Below, piece after piece: positions 51,101-63,503 of a stretch of 64,000 nucleotides of DNA; position 1 is the first letter of the stretch, and each line of letters opens with the position of its first letter. Source of the DNA: Chromera velia (taxonomy: Eukaryota > Sar > Chromeraceae). The notes under the pieces are model-generated. The model had not been told where the DNA came from and ran no database searches. It saw nothing but the letters and a program-made list of their open reading frames with translations. Both the position numbers and the translations under genes were made by a program. The DNA lies in NCBI GenBank assembly GCA_018398765.1, contig JAHBMJ010005027.1:1-64000 (forward strand), read 5' to 3'.

Positions 51101-54100
51101 CTCCACCGCTCAGGGAGACTCAGAGCGTCTGCTGCTGCTGCAAGGGTCCCCTCAACTCCCCCCTCCGTACCTTCCCCTACAGGCCCGCCTGCTTCAAAAC
51201 GCCAAGCCGACACCTCAACACCACCCGATTGATTATGACCCCCCAGACGACGGACGACCGCCCAATTCTCCTGCCGCTCCTCTCTCCCCTCCTTCAGCTC
51301 GCTCACTGTCGGAGCGACATGCCAGAGCACTTCCGAGCTATGCGCCTGTCTCCCGTTGGCAACAGAAATACCGAAGGGAGTGACGACATTGTCGGTCACA
51401 GGGATACTCACGTCCAAGGGAGGGGAGGTGAGAGAGAGGAGAACAGCATCCGATCGGAGGGGGAGGCAGAGAGGGAGGTTCAGGGGAACAGAACAGTCAA
51501 GAAAAGACGGAAGAAGAGAGGACCCGAAAGATGTCTGAGGATCGTTTTCTTTTTCGTCTCTGCCGACACTGGTTCGAGTCCTTTCTCGACTCAAACGAAC
51601 TCGGAGTGTCTCATCGGAGGCAGAGATTGAAACAAACATTAGTATTGACACCTCTCTCACTCCTGGTACACTCCCATCATCACCCCTGAGACTTACTCTC
51701 GCCTTGGCACTGCCAAGCACCGCCACGTCAGGCCACCCCTGTCGACTCCCCTCCAGCCCCTCTTCTCCCTGACTGCTGTGCCTCCCCCCGCCCGCAGTGG
51801 AGACAAGAAACACCGACACAATAAAATCTCGTTCCTCCTCATCTTCTTTCTCTGCACCCCTGATGCTCGATCTTCCCGAGGGAGAGCTCATCTCCCCCCC
51901 CTTTCGTGCACCGCTAGGAATAGGAGGAGGCGCAACAGCAACATCGATGTACAGAGACGGACCGCAAAGGCGAAGGAATGTTGACATACCTCCCCCACTG
52001 TCCCGCCCTCCCTGTCTTTTTCCTAACGCTGAGAATGAAGCGGGGGGAGCCGCAGGTTCGGGAGAAACAACAACACCCAGACGCACCCCCAACCCAGACG
52101 ACCCAGAGAGGGGCACTTTGAAGGAGACAGAGCTCACACACCCCTGGCACACACTCTGCAAATCTCTGCAAGCCATAAAAGGCGGCATGGACATATCACG
52201 GTCTCTGTCTGCAGCAGGAGGGAAAAGAAGAGCCTTCCCCTCTCTGCTTGCCCTCACCCCACTGAAGACAAAGTCTCCAGATGACGACTGAAATGTTCCG
52301 TTCCCCCCCGGCCACGGAATCTGAAAACCGGGTGGAGCAATGCGCAATCGAAATTTCTTCAAATGTTCGCTCAAGGGAAAGCCTTCCTCCGTCTCCCCCT
52401 GCCCCTCTGGCATCATCTGCCCTTCCAACAATTGACGACTCTCTTCTTCCGATACTGCAGACACCCACGCCTTCCTCACTCGTCGTGTGGGGTCTTCGAA
52501 CCCTCTCCTCTCCCCCCCCTTTCCCTTCGTTCTTTCTCTCTCGGCATTCCTCAATTCACTTTCTCTGCCAATGAAACCTTGCCAGAACCCCCCCGCAGCT
52601 AGAAGCGAAACCTCGCGAAGGCCCAACAGAATGCTTTCGGCAAGCTGCCGGTCCCTGACGAGCACCCACAACCGTTCAGACACAACCCTTCGCATCACTC
52701 GACCGGCAGACCCCATTAGGGCAGACGGGGGAAGGGGGGAGGAAAGGCCGGGCCCAGAAGGCAGAATCTGCACACGAAAGGCGCTGTCTAGAGACGCCAA
52801 CGCCCCTGCGACTTCTGCCTCCCTGAGGTCCTCAGGACCCCACGCGGCAGATCTCCGGAGAACTCTCACGGCTCTTCCCACAAAGAAGAAATCGTCCACT
52901 GAGAGAGACTCAAGCACCAAGCCGTCAGGCAAGGGGACCTGCTCTGCTCTCAGACGGTGGAGGGAGAGGAAGTCAAACGCGAGGAGGCCAACGGATCTCT
53001 GGGAGGAGCCTGTAGGAGACACCAGAGAGTCAACGGGGAAACCGACATTTACTCTCTGTCTCTTGCTTTCACTATCTGCCCCACCCACCTCTGGAGCTCT
53101 CTGCCCCCCTTTCAAAGCAGAAGACCTCCCCCACACACACCGACCCAGCGATGAAATTTCCAAATCCATCTCAGCCGTGGAGGAGAGCACGCGAACCCAT
53201 CCGGCGGGATTTCGGCAAACAAAGAACTCTCCACACTCATCTGTGAGTCTCCCGAAAGAGACCCACTCTGACAGCTGGGACACGAACACAGTACCCACTG
53301 CCTCGTGCAGGCCCCTGAGCAGGAACCCCAGTAGAGAGTCTGCAGAGCTCTCCGCAGCCTTCCTCGAGAGAAAGTCAAGGAGACGGACTCCGGCCAAACG
53401 GAGACGGTCAATCTGCAGAAAACAACGGCAAGGCAGGGCAGGGGTGGGCGAGGTCGGCTGTCTCGCTAGCACTTCTTTCAACTTCAAAAGCAAACGAACT
53501 TAAAAACAGTCAACGGCACCTGAGGCAAAAGAAAAAAAAGAAACGCCGGGAAGATCGGACAAGGAGTGACTGGACAGACTAGAAAGAAGATTCCAGCCGG
53601 TCTAGAAAGTTGGGCAGACGATCTTGCTCTTACTCTCTTTTGGAATTCTGCAGTGGACAGAAAAGCTATTAATAAGCGAGAGAACGGACAATCAACAAGG
53701 GGGAGTATGACAGGAAGAGACGGGCGCAAGATCAAGGGAGAAAACGGTGAAGGGCCAGGCGATAGAAAGCAGCTCATACCCCCGCCGCCCACCCGGAAAT
53801 CTATCCTCTGTGCGAATGTATGTGCTGTATGTATGCATATATCTGCACGGACCTCTCTCAAAAGTTGCGCCACCGTTTTTATCACAAGCGCCTCATCAGC
53901 AAGTGAGTTGAGGATGTGCGAGAAGGGAAGCTGGAGACGGGAGAACAGAAAGTTCTGTTCCAGCCGCATGACGGAGTCACTGAACGCAGCACACAGCGCA
54001 TCACACCGCACTGCCAACCCCTGCCTGTAGAGAGAGAAGGGGGCGGCCCCCACAGCAGAATCTGACGGTCCTTTTGCTGGTGGATTTTCTCCCCCCGTCT

Positions 54101-54377
54101 CTGCATCCGCTCCCTTCCCAACCAGCCGTCTCGAGGATGCGATCCACCTTTTCACGAACAGGAAGTCACTGCCTACTGAAGCAATTCTCTGTAGGACAGA
54201 TCTTTCAGAAACAGACAGAAAGTCAAGGTCCGAATTGACAACCAATTCTGAAGATACATCCTTCTCCGACAAGAAATCATCTGTACCCGCCCGCTGGCCC
54301 CCCTCATTGGGCTTCACGCGAGCAACGAAAACGTCCCCAGGGAGACCCAAAAGTGCGAGGAAACAGTCGTGGAGCAT
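45895..54377 (-). CDS. TUBGCP4: Gamma-tubulin complex component 4 (GCP4) homologue, enlarged
   Basis: GCP4 helps build gamma-tubulin complexes that nucleate microtubules. Minus-strand exons: 54377-53853, 53481-50999, 50683-50630, 50527-50368, 50306-50284, 49567-49507, 49242-49201, 48878-48840, one short exon unresolved (between 48839 and 48462), 48461-48147, 46991-46549 and 46274-45895. All resolved joins keep phase; the missing exon must be 3n+2 nt. The total is about 1510 residues, against about 670 in animals. The GRIP1 part starts MLHDCFLALLGLPGDVF and includes FVGRAVRVL and SERLWVLVRD. The GRIP2 part includes DLWRYNRIFCLLFGL, FCVQEILLYLQQDVVE, EFGSLLETVRESRDFGRIVA, LRIPSLLQPLLA and SLRLNFNHFF. 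The extra length is a low-complexity insert of about 450 residues between them in exon 2, plus an Ala/Pro/Ser-rich tail ending in a Lys/Glu helix. The small exons 4 and 5 are the least certain. Confidence 0.85.
47085..47165. repeat. TC/CA microsatellite in a GCP4 intron
   Basis: (TC)n followed by (CA)n with TACA variants, inside the 1.2-kb intron between the exons ending at 48147 and starting at 46991 (minus strand). A (GACA)n tract lies in the same intron at about 48085-48115. Confidence 0.9.
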
Positions 54378-55200
54378 CCTGTGCTTCGGGTCTTTTAGTT
54401 GTTTTTTGCCGCTATCTCTGGCTCTTTCCGTCGCCCCGTACCCGAAAAGTTGTGTGCCTCAACGGACAGATCGAAATGTTCAAGGATGCAGAACATGCGC
54501 AAGCAACCATGGCCAACTCGAACAAAAGACTTCACATTGTCAAATGAAATGCATGATCCCACCCCGCCAGTCTGACTTGTGTTGCGTGGATCTTAAACAG
54601 ATCTGGTGGTCTCACCCTCAGAGAGATTGACATTTGCCTGACGTGGTCTGATCCACATTCCAGGTCTGACAGACTATATGACAGACTGACTGCATGCATG
54701 ACATGCAGGATACCCCCTTTGGGGGTATGCCGGGGCCCTGAATAAGGAGTTCTATGCGTGCGTCGATTTCAAGATTTCAATTAAGTTGGGATGCAGCATC
54801 CTTGTGGTTGTAATGATGATTGAGGGTTTTTTCATGCATGCCGCGTCCCCACAGTTAATTGATTTTGGGAAAAACAATTTGAATTGTAGTCAATCATTGA
54901 AGTATATATAACTGAACCGAATGTATATTAAAATAATTAAAATTCAAAAAAATATTATTTGAAGTATATAAAATGATATGTGCATCGTTAATTATCTATG
55001 TCAGCTAAATGTTAGGCTAAATGAGGTTAAAAAAAATATATTGGGGTTTATTGGGGTAACGGACATACCTTCAAAAAGTTATATTATACAATCATGCAAC
55101 ACAGCAATAAAGTAAAAGATACTTCAATTTTGGGATAAAAGGAAACCCGAGGGACAGAGATGCTTACAAACATGAAATAGGTGGTAATAGGTAGTCCAAA
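54378..55200. other. GCP4 upstream region and AT-rich flank
   Basis: This should hold the GCP4 promoter (minus strand). It contains a perfect hairpin, ATACCCCC-TTT-GGGGGTAT, at 54710-54728 and TGCATGCATG at about 54691. It becomes AT-rich after about 54840. No gene is seen. Confidence 0.5.
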
Positions 55201-56790
55201 CTAGTTGACAGACAGTTATGTAAGAGATGGCCGGTACAGAAGTGAAAGAGAATAAAATGGAACACAAACTGTTACAGTAAGACAGATGATCCTGAAGAAA
55301 AGAAGTAGACAGACATAGACAGACACTTTAGCAGACACTAGGCTAGACATTAGGACAGACATGGGGGAGTGAAAGAGGTAGATGAAAGGCAAACATGATG
55401 GAGAAGAGCAGACAGACAAGAAAGAAAGTAGCACTGCCAGACAGACATGACGAAGGCAGACAGATAAATATCGGTAAATGTAAAAGAAAAGGCAGACAAA
55501 GAAAAGGGACAAACGTACTAAAACAAAAGGGAGAGAAGTCTGCAAACATGAGGAAGGAAGGCAGAAAAACGCAAGGAAACACAAGGTAGAGAAGCAAGAA
55601 AAAATGAAAAAGATGGCAGCAGACACGGATCGCAGAAAGATAGAAAAAAAAGGAAAAAAGTGAGAAAGGAAGGCAGACAAACACTGCCAGGCAAAAAAGA
55701 GATCGACAGCTAGCCTAAGGTAAGAAGAAAACAAGCAGGTAAGAAGGAGAGAGGCAGGCCAGAAGGTGACCGGTAGAGGAGAAGGAGACGGTGGGACAAG
55801 AAGGGGATATGGAGGCATGAGGGAGACCAGCAGGCAAGAAGGAGAGAACGGGAGAGAAACAGACGTGAAGGAGACAGGCAGGCAAGAACTTCAACGCTAA
55901 CTTCAAGGAGACAGGCAAGCATTGTCAAGCAGGAGACAGCCTGCATGAAGGAAAGAGGAGGGTAAGAAGGAGAAAGATATGCAGACAAGAAGGCGGGAAG
56001 CAGGCCAGACAAAGACAGCTAGATAGAAAAGAAGGAGACAGGTAAAAAAGAAGGAGAAAGAGAGGCAAATACGAGGGGAAAAGGTAGGCCAGAAGCAAGA
56101 AAAAGAAGACCGGCAGGCTAACCGGCAGGCAAGAAGAAGATTTTGAACGACTGCCTAGAAGGAGAGACACAGACAAGAAGGAGGCAGGGAGGAAAGAAAG
56201 AGGAAGCAGGTAATTAAGATGGAGGCAAAGAGGCGTGCAGGAGGCTATGGGGTATGAAGGAGCGAGGCAAGCAGGCAAAACAACACAGGAAGGTAAAAGG
56301 AGATGGGCAGGCAAGTCTGAGAGAAGCAGGCAAACACGAGCGAGAGACACCGGCAATATGACGACAGCGTGGAAGAAGGAGAGAGGCCGGCAAGCAGGAG
56401 AGAACCAGGCAAAAACGAGACTGTGACGTAAGAAGGAGGCAAAGAAGCAAAACCAAGACCGGCAGGCATGAAGGAGATGGGCACTGGCAGGCATGAAGGA
56501 GTCTCAGACAGAAAGGGAAAACGGAGATAAGTAGGCATAAAGGCACCTGGGAGGCATGAAGGAGCCAGACAGGCAAAAAAGAGACGAACATGGAAGAAGG
56601 AGGGAATCAAGCAAGAAAAAGACTATCAGAAAAAATGGAGGCAATTAAGCAGGCCTAGAAGCAGGCAGGCAAGAACGAAACGAGCAGGCAAGGAAGAGAA
56701 GTGAGGCATGAAAAAGAAAAAGAGAGACAGTGGGAAGAAGGAGACTGTCACAACCATGCAGGTAAGAGCTAGGGGGTCTACTACTTTGCA
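55200..56790. repeat. Degenerate GA-rich interspersed motif field
   Basis: For 1.6 kb the plus strand repeats variants of GGCAGGCAAGAAGGAGA and GACAGACA at irregular spacing of about 20-45 bases. It is purine-rich throughout with almost no T runs. The long minus-strand ORFs (Leu/Pro/Ser/Cys-rich, with repeats like FLPACL) derive from this composition and are rejected as genes. Confidence 0.75.
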
Positions 56791-59700
56791 CTTACCTATA
56801 ATATTAAGAAAGCGGGCATGAGATCCATACCATACAGAAGTGGGATCCATGTCGTGTATCTGGATGGGATCCATGCCAAACGCATATATATTGCCCAGCT
56901 GGTCATGCATACGAAAGACAAGACATATGCTGGGACGGATAGACAGTGCTGCTCACGCGATAGAGTGGAGATATCGGTTGAAATGTATGGAGACATATGC
57001 TTTGAAGGATTCATTTCTGTTCGGGTAGTCAAAGAAACGGCATACACATACATGTACGTACAGCGATCTCAAGACGTGTTAATTTGACAAAGACAATTAA
57101 TGACGACAGCGCTCGATCGATTAAAAGTTACACAATTAAGTAACGAAAACCGAGCGAGCAGCGTACGTGTTTCTGCAGTGAAGACGCGACAAGTAAATGT
57201 GAAGAAACACGTACATGCATGCATGTAATGCCAGGTGTCCGACGCTTATTCTTTAGTGTCTCTCTGGTCCTTTGTTGGACCAGTCTATATATACATCTTG
57301 CCTAGGCATAGGTCCTGTCCGTCTATTACAGCCAATCTGTTGCAAGCGGAAGCCCCTCGGACTAGGCCGCCGCGTCTAGCTTATACTACTCCACGATAGA
57401 CAAAAATTAATACCTTTTATTCTCCGTGTGTTCGCGTGGTCAACTCTGTCTATCTATGGATGAGCGTTGTGGTCTTCCTTTTCCCTTCCCCGACTTCTTC
57501 TTCAATGGGTTCCTTAGCCAGTTAAAAAAATTTGTTTCTCCTCAACATTTCTTTATTAAACCTTTTTTGTGATGCGGAGAGGCGGCGATAAGATGTGTAA
57601 ACCCTTTACCCCCCCCTTTCCTCCCCCCGCTTATAATCTAGGCTTATAATTATCCGAGATCGATAGATCCCATGCATGCAACAGAGTGGACTCCAAAGTA
57701 GGACTTAGTGGAATTTAAAGTGACTTTTAAATTTACTATATTCTAGCTTCATTATAAAGTAAAACTAGGCTACTTAAAGCAATCTAAAGTTTTTTAGAGC
57801 ATTTAAAATCGTTACTTTTGTGTGAATCTGCTTAAATGTGCTCAAAAGACTGGTTGATTAGCTAGAGAAAAATTACGATCACCGTGGCACGTGGAAGTTA
57901 GTGAATATTACCTGTAAAGAAATATACAGGCACAACACTCATGGATACGCTCAATAGCAACGTTTAGCGCCGCCAATCAAGTACAAAGAATTGCTTCCTC
58001 TGCAAGGGAAATAGTGCAGGAAGGAGGGCTTCACAGCTAGGCTAGTCAGACCGGACAGGAGATGGTCAGCAGGGGTCGGAGAGGATTCCGAAGAACAGAG
58101 CACAGAGACAATATAATTCTATTCACAAAGAACTCACACTACACGGCGTAAAAGCTTGCAAATCTTTCTGCGTGTGTCAATAAGAAACTGTGAAAAAGAA
58201 GGACAGGTCTGTAGGTAGATCCAGATGTTCAGAGGGAGACCAGTACGGAGTGCCACAAATAAGAAAGGATGAACGAGTAAGGAGCACTTGCGTCAGGATA
58301 GTATGGACCACTTTGAAAGAGTAATACACAAGGAGCAAGTGGAAAACATTCAAATGCATGAAAGCTGAGCGATTAGTCTGGGTGGAAAAATGTCTGGCAT
58401 GACTGAGAGCTGTGTAAAGCTTCAGAAGAGGCAGTCAAAAAATTGAGGCTCCAGCAGACTCTCCATCGACCCTCTCTTAGTGACCTCCCTTATGCGTTTC
58501 TGTCAAGCTCCTAGCAGAACAAAGAAGCTGGATGCTAAGCAAATCATCATACGAAGCAAGAGAGCAAGCCGCGCTTCCTTAACTGACCTGCAGGTGTTCC
58601 TAAGTCTCCGTCTACCAACACCTGCAAACACGGAGGGACAGGCGTTCACACTTTGTGCAGTTAAGGAAGCACTTCTGTCTAGCTTATTTTGCACGTACAA
58701 GGTCCCAAGGAAAAAACTAAGAGCGTAAGAAGCAGCGGGTCTGGACAGGCTGACCTGGGGGTTGACCCCGGGGCTTCCAAGACTGTGACCTGCAAGGAAA
58801 GAGTAAGGAGAGCGATGAGGGCAGCAGTACTTTAATACCTAGATAAGGCTAGCAGCCCTTCCCCACTTGAACAGAAGGAGAAGCAGCAAGCAGGAAGACG
58901 TTGGAAATAAGACTAAGACGGCTGGTGTCTACTGGACTCACCTCCAAGCTCCACTTCGTGCCGACCCGAGGGGACCCAGCAACACCCATCTCCTCCAGAG
59001 CCCCGAAAGTGCACTCCCCAAAAAAAAGTCAAAACCGAGAAAACGCTCTGCCAGACATCTTCTAAAACCGTCAAAAAACATCTGACAGAGCGCTTTTTGT
59101 GGCAACATTTATGTGGGAAAAGTCCGTTTGCTCAGAGGTTCAGAACTCCGCAGTTTTAAACCTGTGGACCTTCAAGATGGACAAGAGACTTCAAACCCGA
59201 TTATTAGCTAACAGAGGCAAAGTCGGCTGCGTGCGTCGAAGGGGCAGGGTGCCGCCACCCCCTCTGGCCCCGTGGCGGCGCCTCCCAGACCCACGATAAG
59301 CCCATGTCTGGACCTGGTGGTGGGGGGGTTTGACCCCCCTTGCCCACGGTTCAGAAGTGCGGACTTCAAATGTTGTGTAGTAACACTGAATAGATACTGA
59401 TAATAATGTTACTTATGGATCAACGTCCAACTTAGAATGAATCTGTATGATGAATTGATATGAAATGCAGGAAAAGTTCGTGTAGAGCGAGAAAAACACG
59501 AGCCGGAGCTGAAGGAACTGCCATGCAGAAGACAATCTCTAGCTTGCGCTGAAAAGGTTAAAGATCGAGTGAGCTGCAGAGACTTGAATATCGTTAGAAT
59601 TAAACCTTAAAAGATGACGACAGGCCATCGAAATGGACGCATCATCTCTGCCGGCAAATGGCAAAGGTGATGTCACTGACAAAGGCAGCATTGCAAGGAC

Positions 59701-59813
59701 ATGCATACATAAAAGCCCAACAGTGACTCAGTGGCCGATGTATTAACTCTAACTGCCCGAGACTCACACACAGCAATCGATGTACCGAATCGCCGGAATG
59801 AATTGAACAAATT
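56791..59813. other. Unassigned, mixed AT-rich region
   Basis: No gene is supported. The sequence is mixed, with AT-rich blocks at 57.1-57.9 kb. A GC-rich hairpin lies at 59251-59279 (GCCGCCAC and its complement). Two similar phrases, GACCTGGGGGTTGACCCC near 58752 and GACCTGGTGG...TTTGACCCCCC near 59310, suggest a diverged repeat or an old transposon. Short plus-strand ORFs at 58480-58728 and 58867-59085 show no domain. Confidence 0.45.
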
Positions 59814-60104
59814 TCATGAGTTAACAAGGACTTCAATTTCTTCATCCGGAACCTCCTCGTCCTCCTGTACATAGTCTCCCTCCCCTCCGATGTCTTCCTC
59901 AATCTGCTGTGCCCCCCCCTGCACAGAGTGACTGACTGGCACTCTCTCCTCAAAATCTGGTGGTTACAGTGCTTCTGCCCCCCCCTTTTCTATTTCTGTC
60001 CCCTCTGCTCCCTCGTTATCAGCCTGTTCTTGTTCTATCCCATCCACAGGCGTGAATTCACTTTTTTTTGCCGTGTAACGTTTTCTTGCACCCTTCTGAG
60101 GCAT
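59814..60104 (-). pseudogene. Small charged ORF with one in-frame stop
   Basis: On the minus strand an ATG at 60104 opens a frame of 97 codons to TGA at 59814, with a single TAA after codon 46. The first part is basic then acidic (MPQKGARKRYTAKKSEF, then DGIEQEQADNEG). The second part is strongly acidic (GGEGDYVQEDEEVPDEEIEV). The composition is protein-like on both sides of the stop and out of keeping with the flanks. A 49-nt GT-AG segment spans the stop but joins into a different frame. It may be a decayed gene, a DNA-transposon N-terminus or a mis-sequenced exon. I recognise no family. Confidence 0.4.
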
Positions 60105-60281
60105 GGCAGCTCATGTCGCATTCTACAACAATGCAACACGATATAACACTCCTTCAGGCCTGTTCTCCTTCGGGAGGGGTTCCATTTGATGGGGTAGAGA
60201 GAAATTGGGTTTGAGCGAGGGCCGACGAGTTGGTTCAGCAGCGGTCCCCTCTCGGTCTGGTTTCTGTTCTGTATCGCTCTG
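60105..60281. other. Short spacer
   Basis: Spacer between the small charged ORF and the stop of the knottin membrane protein gene. It would contain the 3' UTR of the latter. No other feature is visible. Confidence 0.4.
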
Positions 60282-62879
60282 CTAATTTACATAGGGGGGC
60301 ATCGTGGGGGGATTCTCTTCATCTGCCTCACCCCAGGCCTCTCTAGGCGGCACCACGTTTGCCATCTCGGTTGTGACGGCACTCCCTCTGGAGGAATCTT
60401 CTTTCTCCTCCTCCTCCTCCTCCTCTTTCTCCCTTTTCCGCTTTTTCCCGGATGCGCAGAGGAAATATACAAGAACCAATACCGCAACTAGACCGCAAAA
60501 AGCAATGAGGATGATTGCATACACAGGAAGGGCAAGATTGGAGGGAGCGGGGGCAGGCTCTGAGTCTCCATAGATCAACACTCCCGCAGTATCAATTTTG
60601 AAGTCCACGTCCTGGTCTGAATTTTCACTCGGACTTAGTTCAACCAGAGTTCCTGAACTGACATACTCCTCGGAGTCCGTCTCCCCAGCTGACTCAAGCG
60701 TCACACTGTAAGTCGTGAAAGTAAAAACGGTTTCTCCCGTTTCATTGTACACGTGTGCATTTCTTGTATTGTTTACTGTCAGAACTTCTCCCTCATACAA
60801 AACCACAAGCGAGTCCCCATCCTCGGGGAGGGGTGCATACACAGCGACTCTCTGCCCCTCTTCATTGACCTCTGCAAAATCAATCTCGTCCTCGGCAGCG
60901 TTGACGACCCATCCTGCAGGATAAAGAGCAACCTCCGAGAACTGCACTTCCTCGTCCTTAAACGTCTCCGGTAAAGGAAGGGAGGACGCGTCGACACACG
61001 CCCCTGCCTGTGCGCCATTTGCAAACATCGTCTCAATGAGCAGCGCAGTCCACTCCCATTTGAGCTCTTGGGTCGCTAGGGACTTTCCCTGCTCTATCAG
61101 CTCGGGAGACAGCTCAACTTTCTGTATCACCGCATTTGTGACTTCCTTCACAACTCCTGGGTCTGGAGTCGGGATTGTCAGATCGACGTCAAAAATCTCA
61201 AACGCCTCCTCTGCTATGTCCATGAGTGAGACTGCAGAGATATTAATACAATACATAAACGCAGACGTTGACCTGCAATGGGAGGACGTGCACGAGTCTT
61301 CCGGCCACGAGACACAGATCGAAGTTAATTCATACACGATCAAATTACTCTAGGAAGAAGAGCGTCGTCTTCGTCTTCGATGCGGTCAAATGCAAGCAGT
61401 CTGGCTGAAGAGAGGCAGAAGACCCCACCAACAAAGGCATATATGCAGATACGGAGGTAAACAGGTTGATAAACAGGCAGAAAGACTCTATGCTTTTTCT
61501 CTTCGCTTCTGACTAATAGAGAAACAGACACAGGGAGAGCCAGACAAATAAACAGACAAACATGGTAGAAAGATAGTATGACAGACAGAACGACAAATCG
61601 ACAAACAGACAGACTGACAGACCGACAGATCAACAAATAAATTGATAGACTGAAGGTGCTAGAAAAAGAAGTTAAAAACAAACAAAAAAAGAAGAAACAG
61701 TGGAAGGAAGGAAGGAAGGAAGGAAGGAAAGAAGGAAGGAAGGAAGGAAGGGAGGGAGGGGGGAAGGGAGAGAGAAACAAATGAGTGAATGAAAAAGAGG
61801 AAAGCTTGAAAGATAGGACCCAGAAAGAAGGATCTATCACAGGAGTGGCGGTCACTTAGAGTGAGAGAGAATCACAGACCGCGAGCGAACAAAAGCTGCA
61901 ATAACTCAGATGGAGGAATTACACAATGTTTGGGACGTTTTTTCTTTTTAGTTTTGGTCAGAATGTACAGGCAAAAAGCCCTCCTTCTGCATGCCCCTCC
62001 TGACCTCTGCATGCCCCCCTTCTACCCTTGGTATCTGCAAGGAAACAGAAAAAGTGCGCTTTGGATCAGTCACCCCTACTTTATGCTCGAACGAAAACAT
62101 TTGTCTATCGACTACACGTTCAAAAAATTGGGAGACTATGAAAGAATGGACCAAATCGACATGGCAGGAGACTCTCTGAGGTGAAGGTGTAGACACTCGC
62201 ATTGAAACAAAAGCAGGGCTTCATTATCTGATCTCCTCTGTATTCCTCTTAAACCCTCTCTTCCTACAGTGCTCCATTCCTCTTCTCTCTCGATACTTTG
62301 CAGCAAAAAAGAAAGTAAAGAAATCTCCCACCCAGTCTAACCCTAAGCAAGAAGTGCATGCGTCTCATCTGACCTTCTGAATCACAGCACTCTGTGTCGC
62401 TTGAGCAAGACTCTCCTTTCTGGGTGTAGCCGGTTGTTGTCATCATTATAGTGCCGGCCGCAGTCGTTGTGGTGGTCGTTGCCGCGAGACATCGTTTCTG
62501 GAGAGCCACTTGGACGCAGTTATCTACATGTAAGGATGGGGGTTACACACTCATAGACTGTATTCATACAACCTATAGTGAAACAGGAAGAAAGTGCTAG
62601 CTTCCAACGGATTGATCAATTGGTTGTACACCTACTCAGCACGCCATGTTCTATGATCCAGAATCCCATGCACAGCTTCTACTACATTACTCCAATAATC
62701 TCCTGCATACTTCTTTTCCTTCTGCCTTCCTGTCGCTGTGTGCCTCTTGTGTAATTCCACAGCGTGCGCTCTTATGAGACTGTCCAGGTGGGTATGTAGC
62801 ACCACATACACACAAACACACATACACACACACACACACCGACACACACACACACACACGCATGCACGTACGTACGCAT

Positions 62880-62915
<36 letters not shown>

Positions 62916-62967
62916 ACAGACACACACACACACAGATACACACACACACACACACGCACACACACGT

Positions 62968-62999
<32 letters not shown>

Positions 63000-63027
63000 A
63001 CGCACACATACATACACACATACACAG

Positions 63028-63074
<47 letters not shown>

Positions 63075-63223
63075 AAGAGAGAGACACCACACATACGCAC
63101 ACACACACATGCACGCACACCTACCCACCCATCCACATACATACACATACAAACACACACACATACGCACACACACACACACATACACGCATATAGAGAG
63201 ACAACACACATACACACACACAC

Positions 63224-63264
<41 letters not shown>

Positions 63265-63503
63265 CACGTACGCACCTCCCACTTACGTAAAGATGCATAA
63301 ATAGAGGACAGTCTAGAAGGTGAGGAATCCAGGTGAGGGTCTCTAGGTATATGCTCACAAAAAGATCTTCGTTGCTTCATTGACTGACCTGAGCAACAGT
63401 CTGAGTTTGTCGTACAAGTCTGCAAAAAAGTGTTGCACCCAGTAGCCAGAAGGACCCCTTCTCTCAGCACCAGGACTGCAAAGAGTCCAATTTGAGGCCG
63501 CAT
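60282..63503 (-). CDS. Secreted-type single-pass membrane protein with N-terminal knottin pattern
   Basis: Minus-strand exons 63503-63389, 62523-62374 and 61231-60282 (stop) join in phase 1 at both introns and give 404 residues. An N-terminal hydrophobic stretch (MRPQIGLFAVLVLREGVLLA) suits a signal peptide. It is followed at once by six cysteines spaced C-x6-C-x5-CC-x3-C-x8-C, the inhibitor cystine knot pattern, completed only by the exon 1-2 join. A Thr-rich linker leads to a second, partial cysteine cluster (CSSDTECC). A long acidic ectodomain with NNT and NET sites follows. One membrane helix lies near 60520-60460 (ALPVYAIILIAFCGLVAVLV). The cytoplasmic tail has a KKRKREK patch, poly-Glu and a Pro-rich end. 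This suggests a cell-surface or endomembrane protein; the function is unknown. Nothing else argues for a toxin, and further small exons between 62374 and 61231 are possible. Confidence 0.72.
61703..61760. repeat. GGAA microsatellite
   Basis: (GGAA)n with minor variants in the intron between exons 2 and 3 of the knottin membrane protein gene. Confidence 0.9.
62805..63258. repeat. 450-bp CA/GA compound microsatellite
   Basis: (CA)n with ACGCAC and ATACAC variants, then (GA)n at about 63030-63085, more (CA)n, and (GA)n at 63232-63262. It fills most of intron 1 of the knottin gene. The long His/Thr and Val/Cys ORFs read through it are artefacts. Confidence 0.95.

Noticed and set aside
51560-51590. 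GGTTCGAGTC, a tRNA B-box-like string
   Set aside because: It lies within the open GCP4 exon and no cloverleaf arms or A box surround it.
52487-53503. 338-codon plus-strand ORF
   Set aside because: Antisense to GCP4 exon 2, whose minus-strand frame carries the GRIP1 motifs.
55216-56610. Leu/Cys/Pro-rich minus-strand ORFs
   Set aside because: Complement of the GA-rich degenerate repeat field.
62632-63358. Val/Cys- and His/Thr-repeat ORFs
   Set aside because: Translations of the CA/GA microsatellite in intron 1 of the knottin gene.
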